NCBI GenBank assembly: GCA_031292485.1
Contig: JARLHA010000042.1
Location: 62,001-126,000 of the forward strand
Source of the DNA: Mucilaginibacter sp.
GTDB taxonomy: Bacteria > Bacteroidota > Bacteroidia > Sphingobacteriales > Sphingobacteriaceae
DNA: 64,000 nt
Direction of reading: 5' to 3'
Each line of letters opens with the position of its first letter. Position 1 is the stretch's first letter. Under the pieces are notes generated by a model, which was not told the DNA's origin, searched no databases, and worked only from the letters and a program-made list of their open reading frames with translations. A program made the translations under genes and the position numbers. This document shows, in pieces, positions 43,948 to 53,654 of the stretch.

Positions 43948-44988
43948 ATGCTAAGATTTGCAAATCCGGAATATTTATGGGGATTGTTGATCGTCCCTTT
44001 ATTTATTTTGCTTTTCATTGCGGTAACCCGATGGAAAAAAAAGGCCTTTGGTGCATTGGGTGATAAAAAGGTAGTTGAGCTGATGATCCCGCAGGTATCC
44101 TTTTCGCGGCCATGGCTTAAATTTATACTGTTTGTTGCCGCCTGGTCAATGTTGATCGTTGGGGCTTCTGATCCGCAAATAGGCTCAAAAATGGAGGAAG
44201 AGAAAAAGAAGGGCGCCGACCTGATGATCCTGCTGGATGTTTCAAACAGTATGCTTTCGCAGGATATGGCCCCCAACCGGCTGGAAAATGCCAAAAGAGC
44301 AATAGCTCAACTGATTGATAATTTGCATAATGACCGTATCGGTATCGTTGTTTTTGCCGGAGAGGCTTACGTACAACTCCCGGTGACGACTGATTATTCG
44401 GCAGCGAAATTATTTTTAAACACCATTAATACGGGAATGGTACCTATCCAGGGCACTGCCATAGGCGCTGCTATTGATATGGGGATGAAGTCATTTGACT
44501 TTAAAAACGGCACAGGGAAGGCTATGATCATTATCACTGATGGTGAAAACCACGAAGACGATGCAGTTGCTGCGGCTAAAGGCGCTGCTGAAAAGGACGT
44601 GATGGTAAATGTGATTGGCATGGGTTCGGAGAAAGGCTCGCCGATCCCTATTTTTCAAAATGGCAAACAGGTTGGTTTTCATACGGATAGCGCTGGGAAT
44701 ACCGTTATCAGTAAGCTGAATGAAGATATGTGTAAAGAAATTACCGCAGCCGGCCAGGGTGTTTACGTAAGGGCGACCGATGCGAATGCGGGGTTAAATA
44801 TTGTGATGGGGCAAATAGCCAAAGTGCAGCGTAAAACTTATGACAGCAAATCATTTAAGAATTTTGAGGATCGTTTTCAGTTTTTCCTTGCTTTTGCTTT
44901 TATTTTATTGATCGTTGAATTCTTTATTTCGAACAGGAAGAGTTTAAGGCTAAGTGGTTTGAATTTATTTGAAGTGAAAAAAACATGA
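43948..44988 (+). CDS. batB: von Willebrand A membrane protein BatB
   Basis: The 346-residue BatA paralogue has the same layout: N-terminal helices (NPEYLWGLLIVPLFILLFIAV), MIDAS DVSNSM (near 94), further vWA motifs (GTAIGAAIDMG, ITDGENHEDD) and a C-terminal helix (FFLAFAFILLIVEFFI). It starts one base after the batA stop and ends overlapping batC by 4 bp. Confidence 0.92.
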   Translation: MLRFANPEYLWGLLIVPLFILLFIAVTRWKKKAFGALGDKKVVELMIPQVSFSRPWLKFILFVAAWSMLIVGASDPQIGSKMEEEKKKGADLMILLDVSNSMLSQDMAPNRLENAKRAIAQLIDNLHNDRIGIVVFAGEAYVQLPVTTDYSAAKLFLNTINTGMVPIQGTAIGAAIDMGMKSFDFKNGTGKAMIIITDGENHEDDAVAAAKGAAEKDVMVNVIGMGSEKGSPIPIFQNGKQVGFHTDSAGNTVISKLNEDMCKEITAAGQGVYVRATDANAGLNIVMGQIAKVQRKTYDSKSFKNFEDRFQFFLAFAFILLIVEFFISNRKSLRLSGLNLFEVKKT

Positions 44989-45710
44989 AGTATTTAAGTG
45001 TCGTCATATTATTTTTACTCAGCGCAACCCAGCTGTTTGGGCAGGATAAAAGTTTGATCCATAAAGGGAACGAACTTTACAAACAGCAGAAATACAAGGA
45101 AGCCGAGGATAATTACCGTAAATCGGTAGAAAAGAAAAGCCAGGATATAACCGGTAATTTTAACCTTGGCGACGCGCTGTATAAACAAAAGAAATTTGCG
45201 GATGCCGGCGAACAATTTAATAAACTGTCATCGTCGCCCAATAACAATAAAGTGTTAACTGCACAGGCTTATCATAACCTTGGCAATTCGTACCTGGAGA
45301 ATAAAAAACTGGAGGAAAGCATTGAAGCCTATAAAAAGGCATTGCTGAATAATCCGAAGGATGATGAAACACGTTATAACCTGGCTTACGCACAGGAAAA
45401 ACTGAAACAGCAGCAGCAACAAAACAAACAGAACCAGAATAATAAGAACCAGGATAACAAAAATCAGCAAAACAAGGATAATAAGAACCAGGACAAGAAT
45501 AAAGATAACAAAGATCAGAATAAGCAAAACCAGGATAAGCAAAATCAGGATCAGAAAGACCAGCAAAACGCGCAGCAGAAAGATAAACTTTCAAAAGAAG
45601 ATGCTGAACGCATGCTTGAGGCCCTGAATAACGATGAAAAGCAAACCCAGGATAAGTTAAAAAACAAAAAGCTAAAAGGATCTAAATTAAATATTACGAA
45701 GGATTGGTAA
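44985..45710 (+). CDS. batC: TPR protein BatC with Q/N/K/D-rich tail
   Basis: The 241-residue exported protein has a signal peptide, three TPR-like repeats (GNELYKQQKYKEAEDNYRKS, GDALYKQKKFADAGEQF, AYHNLGNSYLENKKLEESIEAY) up to about residue 138, and then a ~65-residue low-complexity region of Q, N, K and D (KQQQQQNKQNQNNKNQDNKN and onward). The tail is likely disordered. The direct DNA repeats there are codon repeats and not a separate element. Confidence 0.9.
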   Translation: MKYLSVVILFLLSATQLFGQDKSLIHKGNELYKQQKYKEAEDNYRKSVEKKSQDITGNFNLGDALYKQKKFADAGEQFNKLSSSPNNNKVLTAQAYHNLGNSYLENKKLEESIEAYKKALLNNPKDDETRYNLAYAQEKLKQQQQQNKQNQNNKNQDNKNQQNKDNKNQDKNKDNKDQNKQNQDKQNQDQKDQQNAQQKDKLSKEDAERMLEALNNDEKQTQDKLKNKKLKGSKLNITKDW

Positions 45711-45723
45711 GGGGGGCATTAGG

Positions 45724-45792
45724 TCATTGAGTCATTTGGTCATTGGTTGCACGTTGAATAACATTACAACTTTTCAACATTACAACCTTTCA
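45724..45792. repeat. Short direct repeats between batC and batD
   Basis: Three TCATT units spaced eight bases apart (TCATTGAGTCATTTGGTCATT) are followed by two tandem 16-bp units, ACATTACAACTTTTCA (45761-45776) and ACATTACAACCTTTCA (45777-45792). They fill most of the 116-bp spacer. Confidence 0.75.
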
Positions 45793-45826
45793 ACAGCTTA
45801 ACCCAACCAAATCAACTAATATAAAA

Positions 45827-47641
45827 ATGAAACTAAGATATTCCATATTAACATTACTCCTTTTTTGTACCGGCAGTTTATTTGCGCAGGGTATAAAATT
45901 TACGGCGTCGGTAAATAAAAATCCGGTTGCCACAGGGGATATTGTTGAAATTACTTTTGCGGTAAACGGGAATGCAGAGCGGTTTAGCCCGCCACAGTTC
46001 CCGGGTTTCCAGGTTGCAGGCGGACCGAATGAATCGCAGAGTATGGAAATTATTAATGGCAGTTCGTCGGTTAGCATGTCATACAGTTATGAGTTGATGG
46101 CCGTAAAAGAAGGCGAATTCACCATAGGCCCCGCCACAACCATTGTTAACGGGCACAGCTATACAACAAACTCCATCAGGATAAAGGTTGTAAAAGGACG
46201 CTCTGTTCCCCAAAACAACCAGGCGCAAACGCAAAGCGATCCCGATAATAGCATTACGTCAGCCAGAACCTCCGATCTGGCAAAATCAATATTTATTAAG
46301 GCAGTTGTTGATAAAAGCAATGTGTACCTGGGCCAGCAAATTACGCTGAGTTACCGGTTATATGTGCGTGGCGTAGGCATCGAACAAAACCAACCGGATG
46401 CGATCCCTGAATTAAATGGCTTTTGGAGCGAGGATATAAAACAGCCACAGCAGCAGGTACAATGGCATGTAGAAACTTATAAAGGCGAACGGTATAACGT
46501 TGCCGACCTGAAGCAAAGCATTTTATTCCCTGAGCGTGCCGGGAACCTGACCATTGATCCGCTCGGAATGAACTTTATTTTAAGAGTACAATCACCAGGG
46601 GAAGATATTATAGACCAGATGTTTAGCCCGGTTAAAGAGCTGAGGTATAACGCTAAAAGCACCCCGGTAATTATTCATGTAAAACCTTTACCGAATGCAG
46701 GGAAGCCGGATAGCTTTACGGGCGCCGTTGGTGAATTTAATATAGAGAGTTCGGTTGATAAAACGTCGCTTAAGGCCAATGATGCGCTTAATTATAAAGT
46801 TAAAGTTTCGGGAAAAGGAAATATCAAATTGCTGAAGACGCTAAGTACCAATTTTCCGGCTGATTTTGACAAGTACGATCCAAAAATAACAGATTCGGTC
46901 ACTGAAAATGAAAATGGAGTTGCAGGTGACCGCTATTATAATTACCTCCTGATCCCGCGGCACCAGGGCAAGTATAACATCGACCCGCTTAAGTTTTCTT
47001 ATTTTAACCCGGCCACCAACAGGTATGTGACGCTAAGTACGAAACCATTTCATATAAAGGTTGATAAAGGCAATTCACAAGGTAACGTTACTGCCTTTTC
47101 GGATGGCGATAAACAGGATATTAAAATGCTTGATAAAGACATCAGGTATATCAAAACTGATGACAGCAGTCTCAGTAGTAGTGGGGATTTGTTTTTTGGC
47201 TCATTTGGATACTATATTTTATTGTTGCTGGGCCCATGTTTATGTTTTGCCGCCTATTTGTATCGTAACTGGCTTATCAAAAACAACAGCGACATTGTTA
47301 AAGTAAAAAGCAGGCAGGCTGGTAAAATAGCAGCCCAACATTTGGCTAATGCCCAAAATCAATTGCAGGCAGGGAATGCAAAAGCATTTTACGAAGATGT
47401 GTTTAAGGGTTTGTATGGTTATTTGAGCGATAAGCTGAATATTCAGTACGCCAACCTTAATAAAGAAACCATTGCCACGGCAATGAAGGAGAAAAAAGTA
47501 AGCAGCCGTTTACTAGATCAGTTACAGGATACACTTGATCTTTGCGAAATGGCGCGTTATGCGCCGGTTACCCATATTTCTGAAAAAGAAGTATTTGAAA
47601 AAGCAAAAGGCATTATTAATGATATTGAAAATGAAATATAG
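45827..47641 (+). CDS. batD: Oxygen-tolerance protein BatD
   Basis: The 604-residue protein has a signal peptide (MKLRYSILTLLLFCTGSLFA), several beta-sandwich domains (FTASVNKNPVATGDIVEITF, KAVVDKSNVYLGQQITLSYR, VDKTSLKANDALNYKVKVSG), a C-terminal membrane helix (YYILLLLGPCLCFAAYLY) and a cytosolic helical domain. This is the BatD layout. It is periplasmic, between batC and batE. Confidence 0.93.
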   Translation: MKLRYSILTLLLFCTGSLFAQGIKFTASVNKNPVATGDIVEITFAVNGNAERFSPPQFPGFQVAGGPNESQSMEIINGSSSVSMSYSYELMAVKEGEFTIGPATTIVNGHSYTTNSIRIKVVKGRSVPQNNQAQTQSDPDNSITSARTSDLAKSIFIKAVVDKSNVYLGQQITLSYRLYVRGVGIEQNQPDAIPELNGFWSEDIKQPQQQVQWHVETYKGERYNVADLKQSILFPERAGNLTIDPLGMNFILRVQSPGEDIIDQMFSPVKELRYNAKSTPVIIHVKPLPNAGKPDSFTGAVGEFNIESSVDKTSLKANDALNYKVKVSGKGNIKLLKTLSTNFPADFDKYDPKITDSVTENENGVAGDRYYNYLLIPRHQGKYNIDPLKFSYFNPATNRYVTLSTKPFHIKVDKGNSQGNVTAFSDGDKQDIKMLDKDIRYIKTDDSSLSSSGDLFFGSFGYYILLLLGPCLCFAAYLYRNWLIKNNSDIVKVKSRQAGKIAAQHLANAQNQLQAGNAKAFYEDVFKGLYGYLSDKLNIQYANLNKETIATAMKEKKVSSRLLDQLQDTLDLCEMARYAPVTHISEKEVFEKAKGIINDIENEI

Positions 47642-47642
47642 T

Positions 47643-48401
47643 ATGCACAAGCGCTTGTTTTATTTGCTGGTTATTGTTTTTCCGTTGCTATCTTTTGGCA
47701 ATGATGATGCGGCTGTGCTTTTTAAAAAAGCGAATGATTTGTATGCGAAATCTCAATATAAAGACGCATTAATTACCTACCAGCAGATAATTGACGATAA
47801 TCATCAATCAGCCGCGGTGTTTTTTAATATGGGAAATGCTGAATATAAAATAGGCGATATACCTTCAGCCTTGCTTTACTACGAAAAGGCTCATAAGCTT
47901 TCGCCCGGTGATGAAGATATTAACTTCAATCTGAAGTATGCCAATTTAAAAACTACGGATAAAATTGATGCTGCACCTGGGTTTTTTTTAAGCAGATGGT
48001 GGCAGGTATTTATATTAAGTTTTTCTGCAAAAGTCTTATCAGTTTGGAGTATCGTATTTGTTTTACTGGGTTCTGTTTTTATTATACTTTACTTTTTCGC
48101 AGGTTCGGTTGGCATAAAGAAAGGCGCTTTTTACGGCTCCCTCGCGTTAATCTTTTTAGGCGTCCTTTCAATTTTTATAGCCAGCAGGCAGTTGAGTTAT
48201 TTTGATGATCATAAGCAGGCCATTGTTTTCAGCAATTTTGTGAATGTAAAAAGCGGCCCGATTGATAAATCCGGAACTTTGTTTGTTATTCATGAAGGTA
48301 CCAAAGTGAATATAATGGATACCAATAACGGCTGGATGAAGGTGGGCCTCGCCAACGGCAGTGAGGGCTGGATAAAGACGACTGATGTGAAACAAATATA
48401 G
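47643..48401 (+). CDS. batE: TPR/SH3 membrane protein BatE
   Basis: About 252 residues from ATG 47643, giving a signal peptide (MHKRLFYLLVIVFPLLSFG); ATG 47631, overlapping the batD stop, is an equal alternative. Two TPR repeats (FKKANDLYAKSQYKDALITY, FFNMGNAEYKIGDIPSALLYY), two membrane helices and a C-terminal bacterial SH3 domain (VNVKSGPIDKSGTLFVIHEG..GWMKVGLANGSEGWI) follow. It closes the bat operon. Confidence 0.9.
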   Translation: MHKRLFYLLVIVFPLLSFGNDDAAVLFKKANDLYAKSQYKDALITYQQIIDDNHQSAAVFFNMGNAEYKIGDIPSALLYYEKAHKLSPGDEDINFNLKYANLKTTDKIDAAPGFFLSRWWQVFILSFSAKVLSVWSIVFVLLGSVFIILYFFAGSVGIKKGAFYGSLALIFLGVLSIFIASRQLSYFDDHKQAIVFSNFVNVKSGPIDKSGTLFVIHEGTKVNIMDTNNGWMKVGLANGSEGWIKTTDVKQI

Positions 48402-48489
48402 ATTGCTGCGCAAACGCATGTAATATATTTTTAAGATAATGGGTTGTTGTTTTTGTAAACTCTAAAATTTCTATATTTTTAGAGCCAGT

Positions 48490-49842
48490 ATGAAAGCAAA
48501 AAACGATAAAAAAACCATCTGGGCGTGGTGTATGTTCGATTGGGCCAACCAGTCCTATAATATGGTGATCACGTCGACAATTTTTCCGGCGTATTATGTG
48601 TTTTACACCACCTTCCAGAATTCAAGCCCTAACCATGATAAGGTTACTTTCTTTGGGCATGAATTTGTAAATACCGTGATCCTTACTTATGTGTTGGGGG
48701 CCGCCTATTTGCTTATTGTTATTTTGCTGCCGATATTAACCTCAATTGCCGATTATCGCGGGAATAAAAAACGGTATTTGCAGTTTTTTACCTGGCTTGG
48801 CGCGCTGTCATGTGCGGGGTTGTTTTGGTTCAAGCCGGTGCAAACCGGAACCCCTGCGCTTGAATTGCCTTTAATATTTTACGCGCTGGCCTGTATAGGG
48901 TATTGCGGCGGTTTTGTGTTTTACAATTCATACCTGCCCCAGATTGCCACTGACGACCAGATGGATAGCGTAAGTGCAAAGGGGTTTATGTACGGTTACG
49001 CTGGCAGTTTGGTAATGCAGCTGTTATGTTTAGTGGTGATAGAAGACCCTGGTTTGTTTGGTTTAAAGGAGGTTATACATGAGGCCTTGCCTGAGCGCTT
49101 GTCGTTCCTGCTTATATTTTTTTGGTGGATGGGCTTTTCCATTACTCCGTTCAGGCTTTTACCGAAAAGCGAACCGGCGCCGGGTAAACACAATTATAAT
49201 GTGTTTACCGGAGGTTTTCTGGAGCTGGCGAGGGTTTTTAAAAAGATACAAACCCTGCCTTTATTAAAACGATTTCTTTCATCCTTCTTTTTTTACTCGG
49301 TTGGCGTACAAACCATTATGCTTGTTGCTGCAAATTTCGCCTCGAAAGAATTGCATATGCCAGACGATACGCTTATCGAAATCATCCTTTCGATACAGGT
49401 AGTAGGTATTATTGGCGCATGGCTGACAGCAAAAGTTTCAGGGAAAATTGGTAACGTAAAAACGCTTATTGGTCTGGTATCCATCTGGACCGTATTGTGT
49501 CTATCCGTGTATTTTATTGCAAATACACCGCAGTTTTTTGTTGCTGCAATAGTTGTAGGTGCAGTGATGGGCGGGGTTCAATCCATATCAAGGTCTACCT
49601 ATTCAAAATATTTACCTCCCAATATCCCCGATACGGCTTCGTTTTTTAGTTTTTATGATGTAACTGAGAAACTCGCTATCGTTGTAGGGCTGTTTACATT
49701 CGGATTTGTAGAAGGCATAACCGGCGAAATGCGCGATTCTGCCCTTGCCCTTGATTGCTTTTTTGCAATGGGTTTGGTGTTAATGATCGTTTTAATGGTT
49801 GCCGAAAACAGGACAAAGAAACAGGCATTGGTTACAGCGTAA
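48490..49842 (+). CDS. MFS transporter, UMF1/Atg22-like family
   Basis: The 450-residue permease has twelve predicted helices and the family N-terminus WAWCMFDWANQSYNMVITSTIFPAYYV (in short WCMFDWANQ), plus GGVQSISRSTYSKYLP in the C-terminal half, diagnostic of the UMF1 branch. Substrates of bacterial members are unknown; yeast Atg22 exports amino acids. It stands alone 89 bp after batE. Confidence 0.88.
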   Translation: MKAKNDKKTIWAWCMFDWANQSYNMVITSTIFPAYYVFYTTFQNSSPNHDKVTFFGHEFVNTVILTYVLGAAYLLIVILLPILTSIADYRGNKKRYLQFFTWLGALSCAGLFWFKPVQTGTPALELPLIFYALACIGYCGGFVFYNSYLPQIATDDQMDSVSAKGFMYGYAGSLVMQLLCLVVIEDPGLFGLKEVIHEALPERLSFLLIFFWWMGFSITPFRLLPKSEPAPGKHNYNVFTGGFLELARVFKKIQTLPLLKRFLSSFFFYSVGVQTIMLVAANFASKELHMPDDTLIEIILSIQVVGIIGAWLTAKVSGKIGNVKTLIGLVSIWTVLCLSVYFIANTPQFFVAAIVVGAVMGGVQSISRSTYSKYLPPNIPDTASFFSFYDVTEKLAIVVGLFTFGFVEGITGEMRDSALALDCFFAMGLVLMIVLMVAENRTKKQALVTA

Positions 49843-49939
49843 ATTTGGTTTAGATTAGAAAGTATTGTTACTTTTGGATAGATTTTATTTACCCCGAAAA
49901 TCCTTCAGCCCGATTATTTTAACCAACCAATAGACAATT

Positions 49940-50464
49940 ATGAAACGAGTAAAATTATTATTTGCACTACTGGCATTAACTTTTGTCAGCAGTTCAGTAT
50001 TTGCGCAATTCACGCAAACACAACAGGTAGCCGAGTGGCAGCGTGCCAAAGCCTACACCAGGGCCTACCTTGATGCTATGCCAGAAGATGGTTACGGATT
50101 CAAGCCAACCCCTGAGATCCGTTCGTTTGCGCAGCAAATGCTTCATCTGGCCGATGCCAATTATTATTTTGCGTCCTCAGCAAGCGGGGTAACCAGCCCA
50201 ATGAAGGCGTCTGCAGAAAAAACAGTTGCCCAAACAAAAGAGGCGACTACAAAGGCTGTAATGGATAGTTATGATTTTGTGATTGCCTCTCTGCAGGGGA
50301 TGACAGCCGCACAATTGGATGAGATGGGCAGCGTTGAGGGTAAAACTATTTCAAAAGCAAATATTTTCGGTAAGGCATTTGAGCACCAAACCCACCACCG
50401 CGGGCAGTGTGTGATTTATCTGCGCCTGAAAGGCGTAACGCCTCCGGGTGAAATGCTGTTTTAA
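49940..50464 (+). CDS. Exported DinB-family protein
   Basis: The 174-residue protein has a signal peptide (MKRVKLLFALLALTFVSSSVFA) and a DinB/DfsB-like four-helix bundle. The metal-binding histidine pattern is H near 56 (MLHLADANYYF) and the H-Q-T-H-H-R-G-Q motif near 150. DinB-like proteins are often thiol transferases or hydrolases. Export is unusual for the larger family but common in Bacteroidetes. Confidence 0.85.
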   Translation: MKRVKLLFALLALTFVSSSVFAQFTQTQQVAEWQRAKAYTRAYLDAMPEDGYGFKPTPEIRSFAQQMLHLADANYYFASSASGVTSPMKASAEKTVAQTKEATTKAVMDSYDFVIASLQGMTAAQLDEMGSVEGKTISKANIFGKAFEHQTHHRGQCVIYLRLKGVTPPGEMLF

Positions 50465-50473
50465 ACACAAAAC

Positions 50474-50572
50474 TTGTCATTGCGAGGCACGAAGCAATCG
50501 CGAACTTTGCACGTTTGAATCCATAACGGTGAAGCATAGTCCGCGATTGCCGCGCTGCACTCGCAATGACAA
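50474..50572. repeat. REP-like inverted repeat element
   Basis: Terminal inverted repeats TTGTCATTGCGAG (50474-50486) and CTCGCAATGACAA (50560-50572) flank inner arms GCAATCGCG and CGCGATTGC. The TCATTGCGAGGCACGAAGCAATC type is dispersed in many bacterial genomes. It lies just after the dinB stop in the gap to convergent exuT. Confidence 0.8.
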
Positions 50573-50620
50573 AAAGTTTAAAGGCTTGAAAATCGGCACT
50601 TTGAAAGCCACTATTGAGAA

Positions 50621-51916
50621 TTAGCCGAGATTAACTTTTTTCATTCTGGGTGAAAGAAAATGCATTAGCACCCAGGCCAGCAGGTATGCGCAGCCGCATA
50701 TAAAGAAGATAATATTGTATCCGGTTACTATATGCCCGGCTTTTTTGCTGGCATCTAAAATATATCCTATAAACGTAGGGAAAAAAAAGCCGCCCACAGC
50801 CCCGGCCATACTTCCAATACCAACAACCGAACTTATAGCCTTTTTCGGAAAAACGTCTGAAGTGGTTGTGAAAATATTGGCGCTCCATGCCTGGTGTGCA
50901 GCTGCCGCCAGTCCGATCAACCCAACCGCCTGCCAGATATTTGTAGCGAAACGGGCCGTTATTATTGGCACAACGCACAAAGCAAACAGTAGCATGGCTG
51001 TTTTTCGTGCTTTAAAAGCCGTCCAGCCTTTTTTTATCAGCCAGGAGGATAAATGGCCGCCGCCGATGCTGCCTATGGTGGTTGCGGTATAAACAATTAC
51101 CAGGGGAAGGCTGGGTTTTGTAAGGTCGATATGAAAAGTGCTGGAAAAATAGGAAGGAAGCCAGAAAAGGAAAAAATACCATATCGGGTCGGTCAGGAGT
51201 TTTCCGGTCACGAAGGTCCATGTTTGGCGGATGCCCAACAGTTTTATCCATTTAACCTTGTTTTCTTCGCCGGTATTTATGTATACTTCATCCAGGTCGC
51301 TTTGGATAAATTCATATTCTTCTGCTGTTAATTTTTTATGCCTTGACGGTATTTCATAAAATGCAAGCCAAAACATCAGCCAGATAAACCCGATTGCGCC
51401 GGTAATTATAAAGGCCATCTGCCATCCGTAAATTCCCAATATCCAGGGAACCAGAACAGGTGCCACTACAGCGCCAATATTGGCGCCTGAATTAAATATG
51501 CCCGTGGCCAGGGCTCTTTCCTTTTTAGGGAACCATTCAGCAACGGTTTTAATAGCCGCGGGGAAATTTCCGCCTTCGCCAATGCCTAAAGCGGACCGGG
51601 CCGCGCCAAAACCAAAAGTTGACCTCGCGACAGCATGGCCAATGGCTGCCAGGCTCCAGATAATTATTGAGAATGTATAGCCGAGTTTAGTGCCAATCTT
51701 GTCGATAACATTGCCAAAAAGGAGCAGACCTATTGCATAAGATGCTGTAAAGGCCATTACGATATGGCTATAATCGGTTTCTGTCCAGTGGAGTTGAGCG
51801 GATAAGGTGGGTTTTAACAAGCCGATAATTTGCCGGTCGAGGTAGTTGATGGTTGTTGCAAAAAACAGTAGAGCGACAATAACCCATCTGTAATTCCCGA
51901 CCGTGTTTTTATTCAT
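50621..51916 (-). CDS. exuT: Hexuronate transporter, ExuT-like MFS permease
   Basis: The 431-residue permease has about twelve helices with the anion:cation symporter family motifs ATTINYLDRQIIGLLKP and GIGEGGNFPAAIKTVAEWFPKKERALATGIFNSG (read in part: IGEGGNFP, WFPKKERALATG). ExuT-type members import galacturonate or glucuronate with H+. It is the last gene in a - strand operon with uxaC, kdgK and the KDPG aldolase gene, which fixes the substrate class. Confidence 0.9.
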   Translation of the reverse strand: MNKNTVGNYRWVIVALLFFATTINYLDRQIIGLLKPTLSAQLHWTETDYSHIVMAFTASYAIGLLLFGNVIDKIGTKLGYTFSIIIWSLAAIGHAVARSTFGFGAARSALGIGEGGNFPAAIKTVAEWFPKKERALATGIFNSGANIGAVVAPVLVPWILGIYGWQMAFIITGAIGFIWLMFWLAFYEIPSRHKKLTAEEYEFIQSDLDEVYINTGEENKVKWIKLLGIRQTWTFVTGKLLTDPIWYFFLFWLPSYFSSTFHIDLTKPSLPLVIVYTATTIGSIGGGHLSSWLIKKGWTAFKARKTAMLLFALCVVPIITARFATNIWQAVGLIGLAAAAHQAWSANIFTTTSDVFPKKAISSVVGIGSMAGAVGGFFFPTFIGYILDASKKAGHIVTGYNIIFFICGCAYLLAWVLMHFLSPRMKKVNLG

Positions 51917-51940
51917 TATCCCGCTTTTTGATTGTGTAAA

Positions 51941-52600
51941 TTACAGGGCAGTTTTTACTAATTCCAATGCTTTAACGGTATTAGTGACTAACTGATCATA
52001 AAGCCGGTTATCTAATATTTCCTTACTGATGAGTTTGCTTCCCATACCGACCGCGCTTACACCGGAATGAAACCAGGCATTAATATTTTCAGAAGTGAGT
52101 TCAACGCCACCGGTAGGCATAAATAACTGCCCCGGAAATAATTCCTTAATTGAACTTACAAAGGCCGGGCCCAATATGTTTGCAGGGAATATTTTGATCA
52201 GTTCGGCGCCATGTTTCTGCGCAGCATAAATCTCAGTGGGGGTCATACAGCCAGGTATCCACAATAATTTGTGTTTGTGAGCCGCTTTGGCTACTTCGCC
52301 GTTTACAATAGGCGATACGATGAAATCAGCGCCGGCATCAATAAATGTTTCCGCTTCGGATATGTTTTTTATCGTCCCTATGCCCAAATAAAGATCAGCC
52401 ATTTCCTTGTCAACGGCTTTTCGCAACACTTTAAAATTTTCGAAGGCCTGTTTGCCCCTGTTGGTATATTCAAATACCCTGATACCGGCTTTATATAAAG
52501 CACGGGTAATTTGCAGGCTTACTTCGGCATCTTCATAAAAGAATAAAGGCAGCATTCCCTGGGTGAGTATACTGTTCAATACCGCTTTTTTTATTTTCAT
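51941..52600 (-). CDS. eda: 2-keto-3-deoxy-6-phosphogluconate aldolase
   Basis: The 219-residue aldolase splits KDPG into pyruvate and glyceraldehyde 3-phosphate. The Schiff-base lysine is in LIKIFPANILGP (near 135), and PTGGVE binds the phosphate; catalytic glutamate is at about 44 in RVFEYTNRG. Usual size for the class I enzyme. It follows kdgK by 8 bp and completes hexuronate breakdown. Confidence 0.93.
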   Translation of the reverse strand: MKIKKAVLNSILTQGMLPLFFYEDAEVSLQITRALYKAGIRVFEYTNRGKQAFENFKVLRKAVDKEMADLYLGIGTIKNISEAETFIDAGADFIVSPIVNGEVAKAAHKHKLLWIPGCMTPTEIYAAQKHGAELIKIFPANILGPAFVSSIKELFPGQLFMPTGGVELTSENINAWFHSGVSAVGMGSKLISKEILDNRLYDQLVTNTVKALELVKTAL

Positions 52601-52607
52601 GGCAGGT

Positions 52608-53654
52608 TTATTTTAGGTTTAATTTTATTGCGTTTTTTATTTCAGCTACAGTACAGGTGGTGGCATCTCCATTTATGAACAATTTTTCAAAGGCAGCAGC
52701 AGTTGCAAATTCAATTATTTCATCCGCCGCATGCGTGTTATAAAATCCATAGATAAGCCCGGCCATAAAACAATCCCCGCTGCCTACCTTATCTATTACT
52801 TGTTCCGTTTGATATTCTCCTGAATTATATAATTGGTTATTGACATACAAAGTTGTATAATATTTTATATCTTTTGTAGCATCAAACCGAAAAGTGTTGG
52901 CTACAGCCTTGCATTTTGGAAAGCGGTTTAAAATGCTCTCCGAGGTTCTCAATGATTCTTCTAAATATATAGTCTTTTGCCCAGACTTGTGGATATCTGG
53001 TGTTATTTCTATACCAAGCATGGTTTCTGCCGCCCAAATATTCCCCATAACAAGGTCACAATAATTTACCAATTCAGGCATTATCTCTATCGGTGATTTA
53101 CCGTATTGCCATAATTTCGACCGGTAGTTTAAATCAACCGAAATAGTAATTCCCTTTTTTTCGGCAGCTTCCAGTACTTCTTTACATACATCCGCTACAT
53201 TTTGGCCAATGGCCGGGCATATGGCACTAAAATGAAACCAGCTGACATTCTGCAAAACCTTATCCCAATCGATAACACCTGTTTTGATATTGGCGAAGGC
53301 TGAACCGGCACGGTCATATATTAAACCGTTATGTTTAACGTCCTGTCCTGTCGTTAAATAATATAAGCCTATACGTCCATCACCATAATGAATTTGGGAT
53401 GTATCAATCCCCATTTTCTTCAGATACTCTATTATTTGTGCTGATAGACTATTATCAGGTAATAAAGTAAAGTATTTAACGGGTAAACCCCATAATGCGA
53501 GCGCATTTGCTGCATTGAGTTCGGCGCCGCCAATATAAAAGGGTATTTTATTGTTGTTCAACCAGTCGCCGTCAGCGTCGGGACAAAGGCGGATGAGTAA
53601 TTCGCCAAATGAAAGTATAGAACCGTTTTTTTCTTGTTTTAACAGATCGCTCAT
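52608..53654 (-). CDS. kdgK: 2-keto-3-deoxygluconate kinase (PfkB family)
   Basis: The 348-residue sugar kinase has the PfkB signatures GGAELNAANALALWG (substrate loop) and DKVGSGDCFMAGLIYG with the catalytic aspartate of the GxGD motif (near 293). In this operon KDG is the expected substrate, phosphorylated to KDPG for the adjacent aldolase. Its start overlaps the uxaC stop by 4 bp. Confidence 0.9.
   Translation of the reverse strand: MSDLLKQEKNGSILSFGELLIRLCPDADGDWLNNNKIPFYIGGAELNAANALALWGLPVKYFTLLPDNSLSAQIIEYLKKMGIDTSQIHYGDGRIGLYYLTTGQDVKHNGLIYDRAGSAFANIKTGVIDWDKVLQNVSWFHFSAICPAIGQNVADVCKEVLEAAEKKGITISVDLNYRSKLWQYGKSPIEIMPELVNYCDLVMGNIWAAETMLGIEITPDIHKSGQKTIYLEESLRTSESILNRFPKCKAVANTFRFDATKDIKYYTTLYVNNQLYNSGEYQTEQVIDKVGSGDCFMAGLIYGFYNTHAADEIIEFATAAAFEKLFINGDATTCTVAEIKNAIKLNLK

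Noticed and set aside
45411..45590. Tandem DNA repeats resembling a small repeat array
   Set aside because: They encode the Q/N/K/D-rich tail of BatC in frame, so they are codon repeats and not a separate element or CRISPR.
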